NCBI RefSeq assembly: GCF_000002425.4
Contig: NC_037255.1
Coordinates: forward strand, 8,376,063 to 8,440,062
Source of the DNA: Physcomitrium patens
Taxonomy: Eukaryota > Streptophyta > Bryopsida > Funariales > Funariaceae
Direction of reading: 5' to 3'
DNA length: 64,000 nucleotides
The translations under genes and the position numbers were made by a program. A model generated the notes under the pieces. It was given only the letters and a program-made list of their open reading frames with translations. It had not been told where the DNA came from and searched no databases. Positions 12,590 to 24,572 of the stretch are shown here, piece after piece (positions within the stretch are counted from its first letter, which is position 1; every line of letters starts with the position of its first letter).

Positions 12590-14235
12590 GCTTCATGGCG
12601 TCCGGTGCCTTGTCGTCGATTGGGCTTCATGGCGAGGCTGGCAGTGATGGGCCGCAATCTGCCACTCAACGTTGCGGAGAAACCACACTTCCGATTTCGG
12701 TTTACTGTCCGTCGCAGAGCAAGGTGAATGAGACCGTTGCGCGAGTAGGAAGGGATTATGCTCCCCTGGGAATTCATGGACTCGCGTGAGTTCGTGGAAT
12801 CGATCTTGAGGGTGCGGGGCACGGGCCGTCGCTCATTCCCGAAGACACGCCGTAAGCTCACAAGTACATCGAGGATGTCGTGCTGAAGGTTGACAGTGGT
12901 CCGTGTGTGACTTGTGTTGGCCCCCGAGTCGCTGGACATATTACTAGGATGGTGCATAACGGGTTTGAGTACAGTGACATGGAGGTCATCGTCAAGGCAT
13001 ATGATATGCTTAAGTCCATCGAAGGGTTGCCGAACCTGGAGCTGCATGAGCGTACAATGAGTGAAACAAGGGAGAGCGTGAAAGTTTCCTGATCGAAATT
13101 ACTGCTGATGTTTTCTACGCACTGGGTGATCAGGCTGAGGAAGAGCTCGTCGATAAGGTTTGGGACAAGAAGGGCATGAAGTAAACGGGCAAACAGACAG
13201 ACTGCTGAGTTGTCTGTGGTTGCTTCAACCATTGCGACGTCCCTGGACTTGCGATTCTTTCAGGTTAGATACGAATAGAACCAATGCGCGGACACATACA
13301 CACACTCTCTCGTTTGTTTCATTTTGGTTTTTATCCACCAATATTTCCATTCTTAAGAGTCCAATGCGCAAAAGATTTCGGGTTTATCGAGTGGACTCTA
13401 GAGCTAATGCGAATTGTGGTGTTTTCTTCGGCAGAACTTGAATGACATGCAATGGTCTATTCTTCCTCAGCGTTTGCAATGTGAATTAGTGTAGATTTTT
13501 GAGTGGTCATTGCCGAGCGACTTTTATGGACTCGGTAATTCTTACGATTGCATCCTACCTAACATTGTCTTATTGATACTTCTCATGTCGACAACTGGCA
13601 CTGCACATTCTAAAAAGGTTTGAAAAGGGAACTTATGGAGGCTGCCAAAGTTTTTTAAGGAAGTTGGTAATCTTTTAGCTGAGTTATAACTTAATAGAAA
13701 AAGATCTAATCGACAACGTCCGAAAGGCATTGTACGCCTCAAAGATTTGCGGTTACGCGCAAGGCATGAACCTCATCCGGGCTAAGTGAATCGTGAAAGG
13801 CTGGAATTCAAACCTCGCTAAACTCGCTCGCATTTGGAAAAGTGAGTGCATCATTCCAGCCAAGTTTTTGACTGCATCTAGCAAGCGTATGACAGGAACG
13901 CAAAACTAGCAAGCATGTTGACAGACCCCGAATTCGCGAAGGAGATGGGAGAAAGACAAGGCGCATGGAGAAACATCCTGTGCCTGGTAATCGAAGTGAG
14001 AGTGAACACCCCAGGCATGAGCGCTAGTCTCGGCTACTTCGACACGTACAGGCAATCTTGGCTTTCAGCAAATCTCTTAACCAGGTTCAGTGACTGCATC
14101 GATTCTTACACCTACGAGCGTGAGGTCATGTAAGGCTCCTTCCATGAGGAGTGGTACCAGATTGCGCTGAAGCTGTTGGGCGAGAGGGTGGTCATAGAAA
14201 GTGATCTCAAATTTTGTTCCACAGAGCAGAAGCAC
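12590..14235 (+). pseudogene. 6-phosphogluconate dehydrogenase pseudogene
   Basis: 6PGDH oxidatively decarboxylates 6-phosphogluconate in the pentose phosphate pathway. Recognisable blocks run in order on plus: FMARLAVMGRNLPLNVAEK (nucleotide-binding N-terminus, about 12627), PISVY and SKVNETVAR in another frame, VDSGPCVTCVGP and MVHNGFEYSDMEVI (about 12889-12990), LIEITADVF (about 13090), DKVWDKKGMK, SVVASTIATSLD, RKALYASKICGYAQGMNLIR (about 13720), LARIWKSECII, and DPEFAKEMGERQGAWRN, TPGMSASLGYFDTYR, YTYERE near the C-terminus. It is broken by several frameshifts and stops. An internal deletion joins the equivalent of DFVLSI to GPSL and removes much of the cofactor and substrate domain. A stretch of about 350 bases (13265-13620) has no family similarity. 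Plant PGD genes usually lack introns, so this may be either a decayed duplicate or a retrocopy. Confidence 0.88.
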
Positions 14236-15946
14236 TAACTAGGTTCACGCACACATGTGCAACAAGCTGCTTGTATATTCACTGCCAATCCTTGTAAACA
14301 AATCAACATGGAGCTCGGGATTAGCTGATTCTGAGCCTGATCAGCGTTAGAGCACGCTGAGGGTAGAATTGTGAAAGTCGGTGGGCTTAAGTCCTAATTG
14401 CATTGCACCCTAGTTCTGGTACCTGCGCTTGTTGGTTAGCCTTCTGTTTGTCAGAAATGGGTTACATAAACTTGGCTTGTTTTGAGTCTAGTGCTTGTGA
14501 TATTCCCAGGTTGATCTCACAGTATTGTGGGCACACAGAGACACTTTGGTTGATGGTCTGTGTAAGAAAAGTGTTACGGGCGTTATTAATTCTTTCATAA
14601 ACATTGCTGTGTATCTTCGTTTCAAGGTTGTCTGCTGTTTCCTCCGAGCAGGGGCTCATGCAGTCAGCGAGACTCCGGTGATTCCAGTGGATTCAACGTA
14701 CGAAGGATTTCTGGTTCAAATTTCAAAATGTTATTCCCATTTTTGACAATCAATTGCAACGAATAAAACTATGGTATCTGTTAAGGAAATCAAATAATTG
14801 GTTCAATGTTTGTGGATTGCAAGTATCACCCAGGTGTATTTTCACGTTTTTTTGTTGCTCAATGAAATCTATTATTTTTTAAAAAAGAGACGAAAAAAGA
14901 ATGAGATTCTTGGGCATTTCAATAATTCTTTTCACTCATAATGATTTATATTAGTATTGAAAAAACTATGTGCTTAGATTTAGTGAAATATTTATTTGGC
15001 TGTTGTTTAGAATGTATAACAATTATTAGGCATTCATTTTTAGAAAGTTACTCAAACTACTTTGACATTGTCAACGTTAAATGTTAAGGTTGCACCTAGA
15101 AAATTAGGATTAACTCAGAATATGTAACTCTAGTAATGTAAGTCCTCATGAACTTGTATGTTCTGACAGCTTGAGTTGGCATGACCATAAGAGCAAAAAC
15201 ACCTGAGCGATGATGTAAGAACCAACGTTAAATGAACTTCCAGTCCACAAGCCACTAGGTCAGGATTTCGTATCAAACTAGGCTACCGGTCACAGAACCT
15301 GCCACATCCAGGGAAAGCAACGGAATTCGTCCTCGCCATAAGATGGCAAGAAAGATTTTCTGCACTGCGATATTTCCCGATCTACAACCGGATACGTGGA
15401 GTGTGGCAATCCTGTCAGCCCTTTCAAGTCCATGGACTTCGAAACTGCATCATCGCCGCAGGAACCAGGACAAGATGCCAGTTCTCCAGAACCAAGACAG
15501 TAACGGATTGGTTGCGACCCATTTCAGTGCCTCTGGACATGACATGACAGCATACGTGCCTTCAACCCTTAGAAGACGCTTTTTAACACTTTCCACCGTC
15601 ACATTTCTCAACCCACTTACCTGTCACTGGTATGTGAGACCACCAATCTTCATAAATACATGAACACACTCATACCCTGTAATTTCATAATGCAGAGGAG
15701 AAGTTCAACCAGCTCCAATCATCACGCTACTCAGACTTGGATAGCACAAAGCCCTTGCAGGCATATTTTCAGCTAATCTTAAATTTTGAAGTACTTAGAT
15801 TCAGGTGGAGATTAGGAAAACCTTAAAAAATGCCAAGATCTGAAACTTTCAGCAACTTAGATTGAACCAAACATGGTCAACCTAGAGCCACCAAATAAAT
15901 GCAACATCTGCCTCCTAATGAGTTCGTATAGGATGCTAATACCTCA
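14236..15946. other. Spacer between PGD pseudogene and FBN6 3' end
   Basis: About 14236-14760 keeps gene-like composition and may be the former 3' UTR of the 6PGDH copy. About 14760-15150 is AT-rich. About 15150-15946 is again mixed and probably includes the 3' UTR of the minus-strand fibrillin gene. A plus-strand open frame at 15343-15663 has no recognisable domain and was not accepted as a gene. Confidence 0.4.
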
Positions 15947-18008
15947 CTACATCCTTTCAAGAAGGAAAACATTGCCTTTATCATCACGGCCTATCCGTAG
16001 ACTGTCATCAATGTATGTGATCTCCAGCCAGCCTTCTGGATTGAAAATACTAAGCAACAGGTCGTAGTTCTTCTGAAACAAAGAAAGGAGTTGGTCTGGC
16101 ACTAAAGTGGAGTTCTGAAATTTAATATCGACTCTCTGCACAAAACCATGTGAAACTAGTCAATGCAATCCTCAAGGTAGTGTTACATAAGTGACGAGGC
16201 TATGAACATTCCGCCCCAGTAGCTAATTAATGCTTCAGAGTGTAAACTTAATACATGCCAATTCGTGAGGAGGAAACAAAGTTAGTATATGCAAGTGGCA
16301 GTGTCTTTTATTCCCCTTCTAGAAAGAAAAAAACATCGCACAAATCGAAAGATCTCAAAAGGAACCAAAGTTTCTCACCGTGGGAGAGACAATCTTATAT
16401 GAGGCTTCAATGGTGAAGGAACCCGATAGCATCCCGAGGCCCGCGACGCTGAAAGTCACTCTGTTTACGGCCTTCTCCTATCGCCATGTACATAGCACAT
16501 TATCAGCACAATAACACGAAAGACAATCGATCTTCACTTTCACTGAACATAGGATAAGGATACAGAAGGTAAGAGGGGACCTAGAAATATGAATCCAGCT
16601 TTGCTTCAAGGTAGTGGGGAGAAGAAGAAGAAAACTTGTCATTCAGCGATAGTTTCACACAACAAACCTGATCAACATCAATAATTTGCACGAAGTCACC
16701 AAGATTGATGAAGTCACGCAGGCCGAGTTTTGTCCGCTTAGAGCCTAAAATTGAAATAGTACTGTACAAGAGTTTCCAATCGCCTTTCACCTGGTTAAGG
16801 CAGCCACCACACCAAACCCTGTAAGTAAAGTCCAATCTACTATCAACATGAAACGATTCTAAACCATCTCCAACAGAGATAGCCACAGACTACACACTAT
16901 TTGTTACTAAGGAGCTGCAGTTAGTTAAAGTCCAAGTCCTTGGCTTGAGAGCGTCAAAAAATTCAAGGAGATTATTGTACACCAAAAGTTGAATTTTAAC
17001 CACCCTGCCCATCAACTTGCCTCTAACCATGTTTGAGAACTGTCATGATTCAACGCCAACAGGCAGCTATGATCCACTCAGATTGCCTATGTCACCACAT
17101 TCCAACACGCCATAGCAGCCACTATGCAAATTTTCTAGGTCACGCCATGGACTGTAAATTATGTGATGCGCTATCTATCAAACTAGACAAAAGATAATTT
17201 CCTGATAATATCAAACAAAACAGTGTTTGGAATGAAACCTTATCCAAATTGTCGGTTGGTCGAGGATCTGGATTAGCGGCCTCAAGAAGTTGCAGCAGAC
17301 TTGCAATTTCTACCTTGCGAGCATTCTGAACTCCAAAAATGCCCCTGTTCAAGCCTGCGTACATGAGGCATTACACCTGCACTCACCCCACAAGTACATC
17401 CTACAACCTTCAAGCTCTCGCGCCATTGTACCCCCTATTTTGAAGCTCTATTTAACTCAACCAGACGGCAGGATGACTTGTAGTGCAGAGTACAAACTAT
17501 TCGAAATAGCGTGAGCGGAGGCCATATACGACTAGAAAAAACCTATCCAATCGGAACGCAACACACCTCAAAAATTGCAAATGCACCTTAACCTCTACTC
17601 TACACTTGATGTTCCTTGCTTAGAGGATAAAACAACTTGGAAGAGGTGCACACCTTCTAGAGAATTAATCAATGCTGCCTTCAACTCTTCCACGGATGAA
17701 AAATCATCCATGCTAATACTCTCCGAGGCTGCAGTTTCAGGGCTCCGTGCCGCGACCTTGAAATTCTCGCCTCGCACTCGCACCCTGGAATCCTTGACAT
17801 TACCCGAATTACCTCGAGCGCGCAGCTCGACAACAGTCTGCACCGCCCCCTTCCTCTGCAGCGCGCAAGAACGACTAGACATGGAAACCAGACCAGTGCC
17901 ATTCGAAGGGGATACGCGCTGCGAACCATAATGATTGCTAATAGTGGGCGAAGCCTGCGACACTCCAAATCCTGAAATTGCAGCTGCCGTCATTGCTACG
18001 AGGGCCAT
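15947..18008 (-). CDS. FBN6: Plastid-lipid-associated protein / fibrillin, FBN6-like
   Basis: Fibrillins are plastid proteins of plastoglobules, thylakoids or stroma with a lipocalin-like PAP domain that binds lipophilic molecules. Five minus-strand exons were read: 18008-17654, 17354-17239, 16790-16668, 16477-16379 and 16135-15947. All are GT-AG with consistent phases, giving 293 residues. The ATG at 18008 opens an Ala/Ser-rich transit-like segment. The PAP domain covers about residue 105 to the end: [61 protein letters not shown], then [13 protein letters not shown] and [14 protein letters not shown] followed by TAG. The [12 protein letters not shown] signature and the C-terminal [10 protein letters not shown] wording resemble FBN6 (also called PAP8) rather than the abundant FBN1/2 type. 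The subfamily assignment rests on remembered patterns; the fibrillin family call is secure. Confidence 0.88.
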
Positions 18009-18079
18009 TGCTCCCTCACTCTACCAAATCCCAACCCCACCTGCAACCACAACCCATTTTCAACCCAATTGCTCGCGCG

Positions 18080-18115
<36 letters not shown>
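18080..18115. repeat. Long mononucleotide A tract in FBN6 5' flank
   Basis: Thirty-six consecutive A (T on the gene's strand) begin 72 bases upstream of the FBN6 ATG, so the tract lies in the 5' UTR or core promoter. It should be length-variable and may carry sequencing error. Confidence 0.9.
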
Positions 18116-18116
<1 letters not shown>

Positions 18117-18720
18117 GAGATAACCTCAACGATTCCTAAAACTCACAAATTTCAACGACTCAGGCGAACAAATGAGAAGCGAAAAACACCCAATCAAACA
18201 GCGGTACAAATTGTACGGTGGGACAAAGAAACATACCGAGAGAGCAGGGACGACGGGGCCAATGCGAGTCACCACAGCACGAGGGCCGAGCAGACGCGGG
18301 GAGGAGTGTGGAAGCAGCAACCAACAGAAGCTGGTCCCGAAGAAGTGGGGGTCCAAAATCGTTTTTCAGCGGACCCCATGAGCATCGTTACTACCACATA
18401 ACGCGAGCGAAACGACAGCGCGCGATCCTCAGTGGCCACGACGATGACGAATCAGGGGGGCTCGCGCAGGGTGTCACGCGTGGGCGGGGCTCAGCCCGCA
18501 CGGCCGCGTGCGCGCCAGCCCTTCACACGGGCTCCACCAGGCCACCTAGCCATCGGATGGATGGCCGCGTGTCCAACCGCAATAATGGATGATATCTCTC
18601 CGTCCATTTCTCCCTAGAAGGATCTTCCCCATCCATTAATTTATCCACGGCTCTCGACTGGTGCGACCTGCCGCCCTTCACCCGCGACCGGCAGCTGTCG
18701 GTGACATGATGTGGAAAAGG
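18116..18720. other. GC-rich upstream region of FBN6
   Basis: GC-rich, CpG-containing DNA with overlapping open frames on both strands and no recognisable protein. It is most simply the FBN6 promoter/5' UTR. Composition changes to AT-rich at about 18720. Confidence 0.4.
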
Positions 18721-19770
18721 ATGCAGTGAATATTAACACGTGTTGTGAAAGAATATGATAACTCTGAATTAAAATGCTTCAATGGATTTGTTGTTATTTG
18801 TAGATGTGGCACTACACACAACAATATGTGTGTGACTTATTGGTTATTGTGTGTATGCTCCATTGATTGCACATGGGTTCTGCAACCATGAAATTTTCAA
18901 TATTTATACTTAGATGTTCAAATTTCTTGTTACTAGTTTATGGAATTTAGTTCGTTTTTGTTTAATGATATAAATTTAATTTTAAATAATGTGTTGATCT
19001 ATGCATTTATATAGGTTAGAAAGTTGTTTGTCACCCACAATTTTTGTACTTCTTATAATTATCATGTGAATATGCTTAACACGATTGAGGAAACCTACTT
19101 GATAATGTCACATGGATTTGAACACAAAGCAAGGCTTATAAGTATGTTAATGTCAATAACCACAAGGCCTGAATTTCATTCACACCATTCCATAACTTTT
19201 TAAACACTTTTGAAATATGTTCTTTCAGGAATCTTTCATTCTTTTGTTCTCTGTTATTCCAAGAAAAAATTAATACTAAATGAAATAATAATTATCAAAG
19301 CACATTTTGTGTTACAGTCCTCAATCCTTCAATATAATATATTTTAAGAAATACTCCAAAAAGATATAAGCAATTTAATCATTTCATAAATTTTTTAAAA
19401 ATCACCTTTGACTTAAACTACCCAGTTAAGCTATTTGGTTATAGTTCAAGAAACACAAAATTACAAAGATTTGAAAATTTTATAGGGATTCTAATGGTCT
19501 TATTTTTCCTAGTGATGGGCACCTTTGGTAACTCTTAACTTTTTATGATGACCTTTTAAAAAAAAATACTTTTGTTTTTTTGTTTTGTTTTGTTTTTGTT
19601 ATGTTTTCTTTTGCCATTTTAAATGCATGACATCTAAAAGCAATTTTAAAATTCTCACTTACCAGAGGGTGTATTTTACGAAAATATTCAATTTTCTGGA
19701 GAAGTTTTCATACGACTTCTTATAAGAATCAACGAAAACAAACAAAAAACTCATCGTTTCATTACCACGT
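18721..19770. other. AT-rich spacer
   Basis: No gene, RNA or named repeat was recognised. It separates the divergent FBN6 and kinase gene islands. Confidence 0.5.
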
Positions 19771-20675
19771 AAGCTTTGTGAGCGTTGACGTGGCCATCAG
19801 AGCTCTGAGGTCCCTAGTCCTGGCGCTTCGGGGTGATTGTGGAAACTGGAGGCCGCGGGCAGACGCGTCGCGACGCTGGACGCCAGAAGCCGCAACCGCA
19901 GACGCGCTTCAACGGGCGTCACAAAGTGGTCACCACCAGAACGGAAACACGAGGCGACCTTGCGACGCTGTAGAATGTCGCCGAAATTGTGTATGCGGCG
20001 CCCACACCGTCGAAGCAAAGCGAATGCGTGGACACGGACCAACACGAGGCTGCAATCCGACGGATGACCCCATGAAGTCCTGATGCTAAAATTCGGTGGA
20101 ATCCGTCATACGGCCTCCCCACCCCCCGCGACCGGTTATTCTCGTTGCACTGTTGTCAAAATTCGCAATACTTGCCACGCTCATCCGGGTGGACCCGATT
20201 CATTGCCTGCGAATGAATCGACTCCGAGGAGTTGCGTTGCGCGTGGGAAAGAGACAGACAAGACAGTCAGCAGAAGCAGGAGCAGCATCAACAGCTGAGA
20301 CGCGCGCGTTGGCGACGGGCGGAACTCCCAAGGGCGACTTGCAGTTTCCGGCCGACGCTGAGCTTTGGTCAGAACTCCATGACTGCGTCACTCTTCATGC
20401 TTTGCTAGTGCCGTGGGTCTTTCCTTGAAGTGCTTCGTTAGTGCTTCGGTTCTTGTGGCCTGTAGCGATGAAGAGGTGGTTGCCTTTTCTTATTTCCGGG
20501 GAGTACGTTCGAATTTTGTTAGCTGTTGCAGCTGTGTTAAATTGGGAATTGGGATCGATCACGTCGTTGCTTGGTTGTGAGGTGTCATCTTTATGGCACG
20601 AGAAAGGGTTTTTAAGTGGGCAGGTTGAACAAGGCAACGACTGATTCAGCCCTTTGTCCTCCGCAAATTTAGAAT
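19771..20675 (+). other. GC-rich upstream region of the kinase gene
   Basis: The GC-rich segment at about 19771-20430, followed by moderate composition to 20675, carries several short open frames with no family match. It lies upstream of the ankyrin kinase and is probably its promoter and a 5' UTR exon. A separate short non-coding or protein gene cannot be excluded. Confidence 0.35.
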
Positions 20676-21276
20676 GTAAGTGCAAATGGTGTGGTGCCGT
20701 TGAACCATCACTGATGAAGATTGGAGTTCAATCAGATGGCACTATTATTTTGCTTGTATTTACATGTGTCTTTCGTTTTATAGAATCATAATCAGCTGAA
20801 GAATAAGAAAGTTGTCTTTTGGTTGGCTCTAGCCATGCCCGTGCGAGACGTTCATGTCAAATTGCATTGTTTTCTCGTTTGAAGTTCTGCTTGGGTGTGC
20901 TTGAGCAATAAAACCGCTGTTAAAGATTAACCATGTGTCACTCTTGATTAAAGACTTTATTCGTCAGTTTATTTGATTGAGCTCAACGTCAGCCTAATTA
21001 CTCAAGCAGAACTTGGATCGGTAGATAGATTGGTTCTATTCTGGAAGACAAAAACGCATGGCTGAGCCCATGTATATTTATTTGAACAAGAGTGGACTAT
21101 CTTTAATAAACTAAAAAGACTTTCGATTAAAAACTTGTAGCAAGGAGCTGGATTAATCCTATTCGTTTTCAATCCAAAAGCAAGAGATCCCAAGAGTTCG
21201 AATAAGCTTGAAGCCTTCGTCAAGTCTTGAAAATTATTGTTGATTTCTGCATCATCTTGTGACGGTCCGTTTCCAG
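20676..21276 (+). other. Possible 5' UTR intron of the kinase gene
   Basis: A strong donor-like AAT/GTAAGT at 20676 and an acceptor-like TTTCCAG at 21276 flank AT-richer DNA just before the kinase ATG. This is an inference from splice signals and composition only; no transcript was available. Confidence 0.3.
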
Positions 21277-21288
21277 GTCTGCATCAAT

Positions 21289-24200
21289 ATGGATGCGCCC
21301 AAAGTAGCGGAAGAAGTTGGTAATCTTTTGTTTTATGCAAGCAAAGGGAATGCAGCGGGCGTTAAGAAGCTGTTGGATCAAGGCATGCCAGTGGATGCCA
21401 CGGATTATGACGGTCGCACAGCTTTACATCTTGCAGCAAGTGAAGGTCACACCGACATAGTCAAGTTGTTACTGGAATACAATGCGGACGTCAATCCAAT
21501 AGATCGAAATGGAGATACAGTACGTTTATAACCTCATCACTTTTTCTCGAAGCACAGTGTTCTTGTTCAATTGTAGATGCCGAAAACTAGATTTGCCTTC
21601 CTAAGAAATTAATCCTTGTGGTTAACAAGAAGCAATATGTACTTGAATTTGACATGGGCGTTCTAGTCACACGTTGCTTTCAGCTTATAATCAAATGTGA
21701 GTACGATAATTGGAAAGCGTCACTTTTATGACAGAGAAATAGATAGACCAAAAGTTACAAAACTTGCACAGGAAGTATCTAGTAGGTTCTTGAGGATCTA
21801 TCAGCACTAGGAACCTTGAAAATTCTTGTGCCTTTCAGCAGTTCAGAGCTAATGGAGTGTCCTGGTATGGGGACAGCCGTTGGCGAATGCGAAGGAGTAT
21901 GATCACAAGGAAATCTGTAAAATTCTTGAAGCCCGACGCGGATATGTTAAGGTAAGAAGTAAATCACATGTTTCCCATCGAGCGGTTCTCTGAGGTGAGA
22001 GAAAACTGACTATCTGGGCCGTGTTAGCAAATTTATATTGACTAGCACCTCAATTGATGACCTAAATTCTGCTTGTGAATCAGATTCATGGTCTTGACGA
22101 ATTCGAGATCTCTATCGCAGAGCTGAACTTGGATCAGGGCAAGTTTATTGGAAAAGTAAGTGCTTACTCCACCATTTCTCATAAGCGACACACTTAGCGC
22201 ATACTTCGCTAGGTATTAATGCACTGTAGCTGTCCATAGAACGGCATCAGAAAAGGACTGAGTAAAGATGTAATCTGCCGATAAGAATTTCAGATTCGAT
22301 CTTTGTAATTTTTTGATGTTGATTGTGTTAAGTTGCACTTTGGGCATCGAAGCTCTGCTGGAAAGCATTTTCTGGTCATCAGAGACAAAGTGTAATAATT
22401 TAAATGAATTCTTAGGGTGCCTTCGGAGAAATTCGAGTTGTGAAGTGGAGAGGCACAGTGGTCGCTGCCAAGACCATCACTGCTGAATTGTCGAAAGATC
22501 CTCAAATTGTGTAAGTTGTCAAGGGAGACGGTCAATATTTATCTTATCCAAGTAACGAAGGCAATTTACAAAACTTAAACACGCTTCACTGTAAGATTTG
22601 TGAGTTGCGAAGGAAATTCATTCGCCAGAAGCCGCTGCAGCGGAATTTAGTACCTAGGATGTTCATACGATGCCGTTGTGTTGAGGGTGCACCTAATCCA
22701 CCTATCTTGATATTTGGGTACTGTGATGTTCAACTGGTTCCCTTGACACCTCAGGTGTTGATGGCAAGCAGGAAGGAGTTTGTAGACGAACTAGCATTGC
22801 TGGCAAATCTGTCGCATCCGAACATAGTGCAGTTCCTGGGAGCTGTGACAACACAGCGGCCAATGGTTATGGTCACTGAATATCTTCCAAAAGTAAGGAG
22901 TGATTCACTGTACGCTTCTGAAGTCTGAGTTTTGAACAAATTTTACACATCGAATGCGACTTGAAGTGGACTTGAATTCGGTTTATCATCGTATTTAACT
23001 ATGTTTTGTGTTCACCTAGGGAGATCTACATGATCTTATGCAGAAAAGGGGAAAACTGGATGCGGAAACAGCTATTCGTTTTGCCCTTGATATTGCCAGG
23101 TTAAACTTTAACTCAGACATGTTTCTACATAATTTTGTGAAGTAATTATTCCCCTGTGTACTTGTCCTTAATTTCTGAGTGGCTCTCCTTGGAATCTCAG
23201 ACATGTTTCTTCATAATTTTGCAGAGGCATGAACTATCTTCATGAACATAAGCCGAATGCTATCGTTCATCGTGATTTAAAGCCCAGGTACCTGCACTTC
23301 ATTACCTGTCACCTGTTTTCCACCCTGTTGAGATCAGTCTAGAGTAGATATTACACTCCGTTATTGTATAAATGACCTTGTTCGTTTGTGGTATCATGAT
23401 GAGCAGAAATCTCTTGCAACATGATGCCGGTCATCTGAAGGTAGCAGATTTTGGGTTAGGCAAGCTTCTTGATCCACTCACAGCAGATGCCAATGCTCTA
23501 TACGAAATGACTGGCGAGACTGGATCTTGTAAGTTGATACTCCAATACGAATAGAATTGGTTTTGAATTTCACAACAAATTCCCCCTTTTCTATTTGTTT
23601 GGTTGATACATGATGTCAGATCATGGTTTGAAATCCCTAATGCTTATTTCCTTGCCACTCAAGTGCTGTCACTCTAGTTCAACATATGCCCTGAGGTCAT
23701 GGGCCATTTTATTGAAGTTATTGCTAGATAATTGATTTCCATCATGTTGATTGAGCAGATCGATACATGGCTCCAGAGGTGTTCATGCACAAGCATTATG
23801 ATAAAAGTGTCGATGTCTTCTCGTTTTCTATCATCGTTCAAGAGGTGCGTAGACCTGTTCAAAGACTCCTTCTATTGCATCATTCTTACCATAATTTCGA
23901 AAGGAACTTGAAAGGACTTGATCTGTGACACAGGAATTACATTTGAGAAAAAGCCAAGCTTTTGATGTACATCAAGAATGGAATTCATGAAAATCAACTG
24001 ATAACAATTTGGTGAACCAGTGATGCAGTGTTGATATGCGTAGTTGTTGAATGTAGATGTTTGAAGGACAAAATGAACAAAAATATCAGCTGCCAAAATC
24101 CATTGCCATAGCTCGAGCTAAAAACCAGGAACGTCCAGTTTTCAACGCCCAAACATATCCGCCGGGAATGAAAAAGTGAGTGTTGTCAACTCTGAGCATG

Positions 24201-24572
24201 ATTGTATAACTCGACACATGATTTTATAAACTGACATGTGTTGGCATCAATTGTAATTTTCTCTTCACCGAAGTGAAAGGAGTTGAATATGGGCTTGAGC
24301 TATAAAACAACCATCTCTAGAACACCTTCCTTCGCAAAATCGTACCACACAATGCAGATGTTTTTACAACGTATGCATGCTGATTTCCTCTTGTCGTGGC
24401 ACATTTTTCCAGATTAATATGCGAATGCTGGGACATGAATCCGAGAAAACGACCAACATTTTCGGTCGTCATACAGCGGTTGGAAAAAATCCAACTGGAA
24501 GGTGGATTTCTCAACAGTGATGTAAACGAGAAGTTCGAGAAGAAAGTTCCGCAGAGGTGTACAATGATGTAA
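21289..24572 (+). CDS. ILK: Integrin-linked-type ankyrin Raf-like protein kinase
   Basis: This belongs to the plant Raf-like MAPKKK group that couples N-terminal ankyrin repeats to a Ser/Thr/Tyr-type kinase. Ten exons were read: 21289-21519, 21877-21951, 22084-22155, 22416-22510, 22772-22892, 23020-23099, 23225-23287, 23407-23528, 23759-23844 with 24057-24175, and 24413-24572 (eleven segments if the last internal pair is counted separately). All are GT-AG and in phase, giving 407 residues. The first in-frame ATG is 21289. Residues about 10-100 hold ankyrin repeats (TDYDGRTALHLAASEGHTDI, IDRNGDTPLANAKEYDHKEI). The kinase domain has the GKGAFGEI loop (about 125-132), Lys145 in VVAAK, HRDLKPRN (240-247), DFG (260-262) and GSYRYMAPEVF. 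Several plant ILKs have altered HRD or DFG motifs; here all are intact, so activity is expected. It ends VPQRCTMM then TAA. VIK is a close alternative family, but the wording fits ILK better. Confidence 0.92.

Noticed and set aside
15343-15663. 106-residue plus-strand open frame near the FBN6 3' end
   Set aside because: No recognisable domain, and it lies where the FBN6 3' UTR is expected on the other strand.
18069-18617. Overlapping open frames upstream of FBN6
   Set aside because: They include the poly-A tract read as polylysine and low-complexity Arg/Gly; no family and no conserved start.
19778-20428. Open frames of 60-110 residues upstream of the kinase
   Set aside because: Overlap on both strands in GC-rich DNA with no protein family; more likely promoter and 5' UTR.
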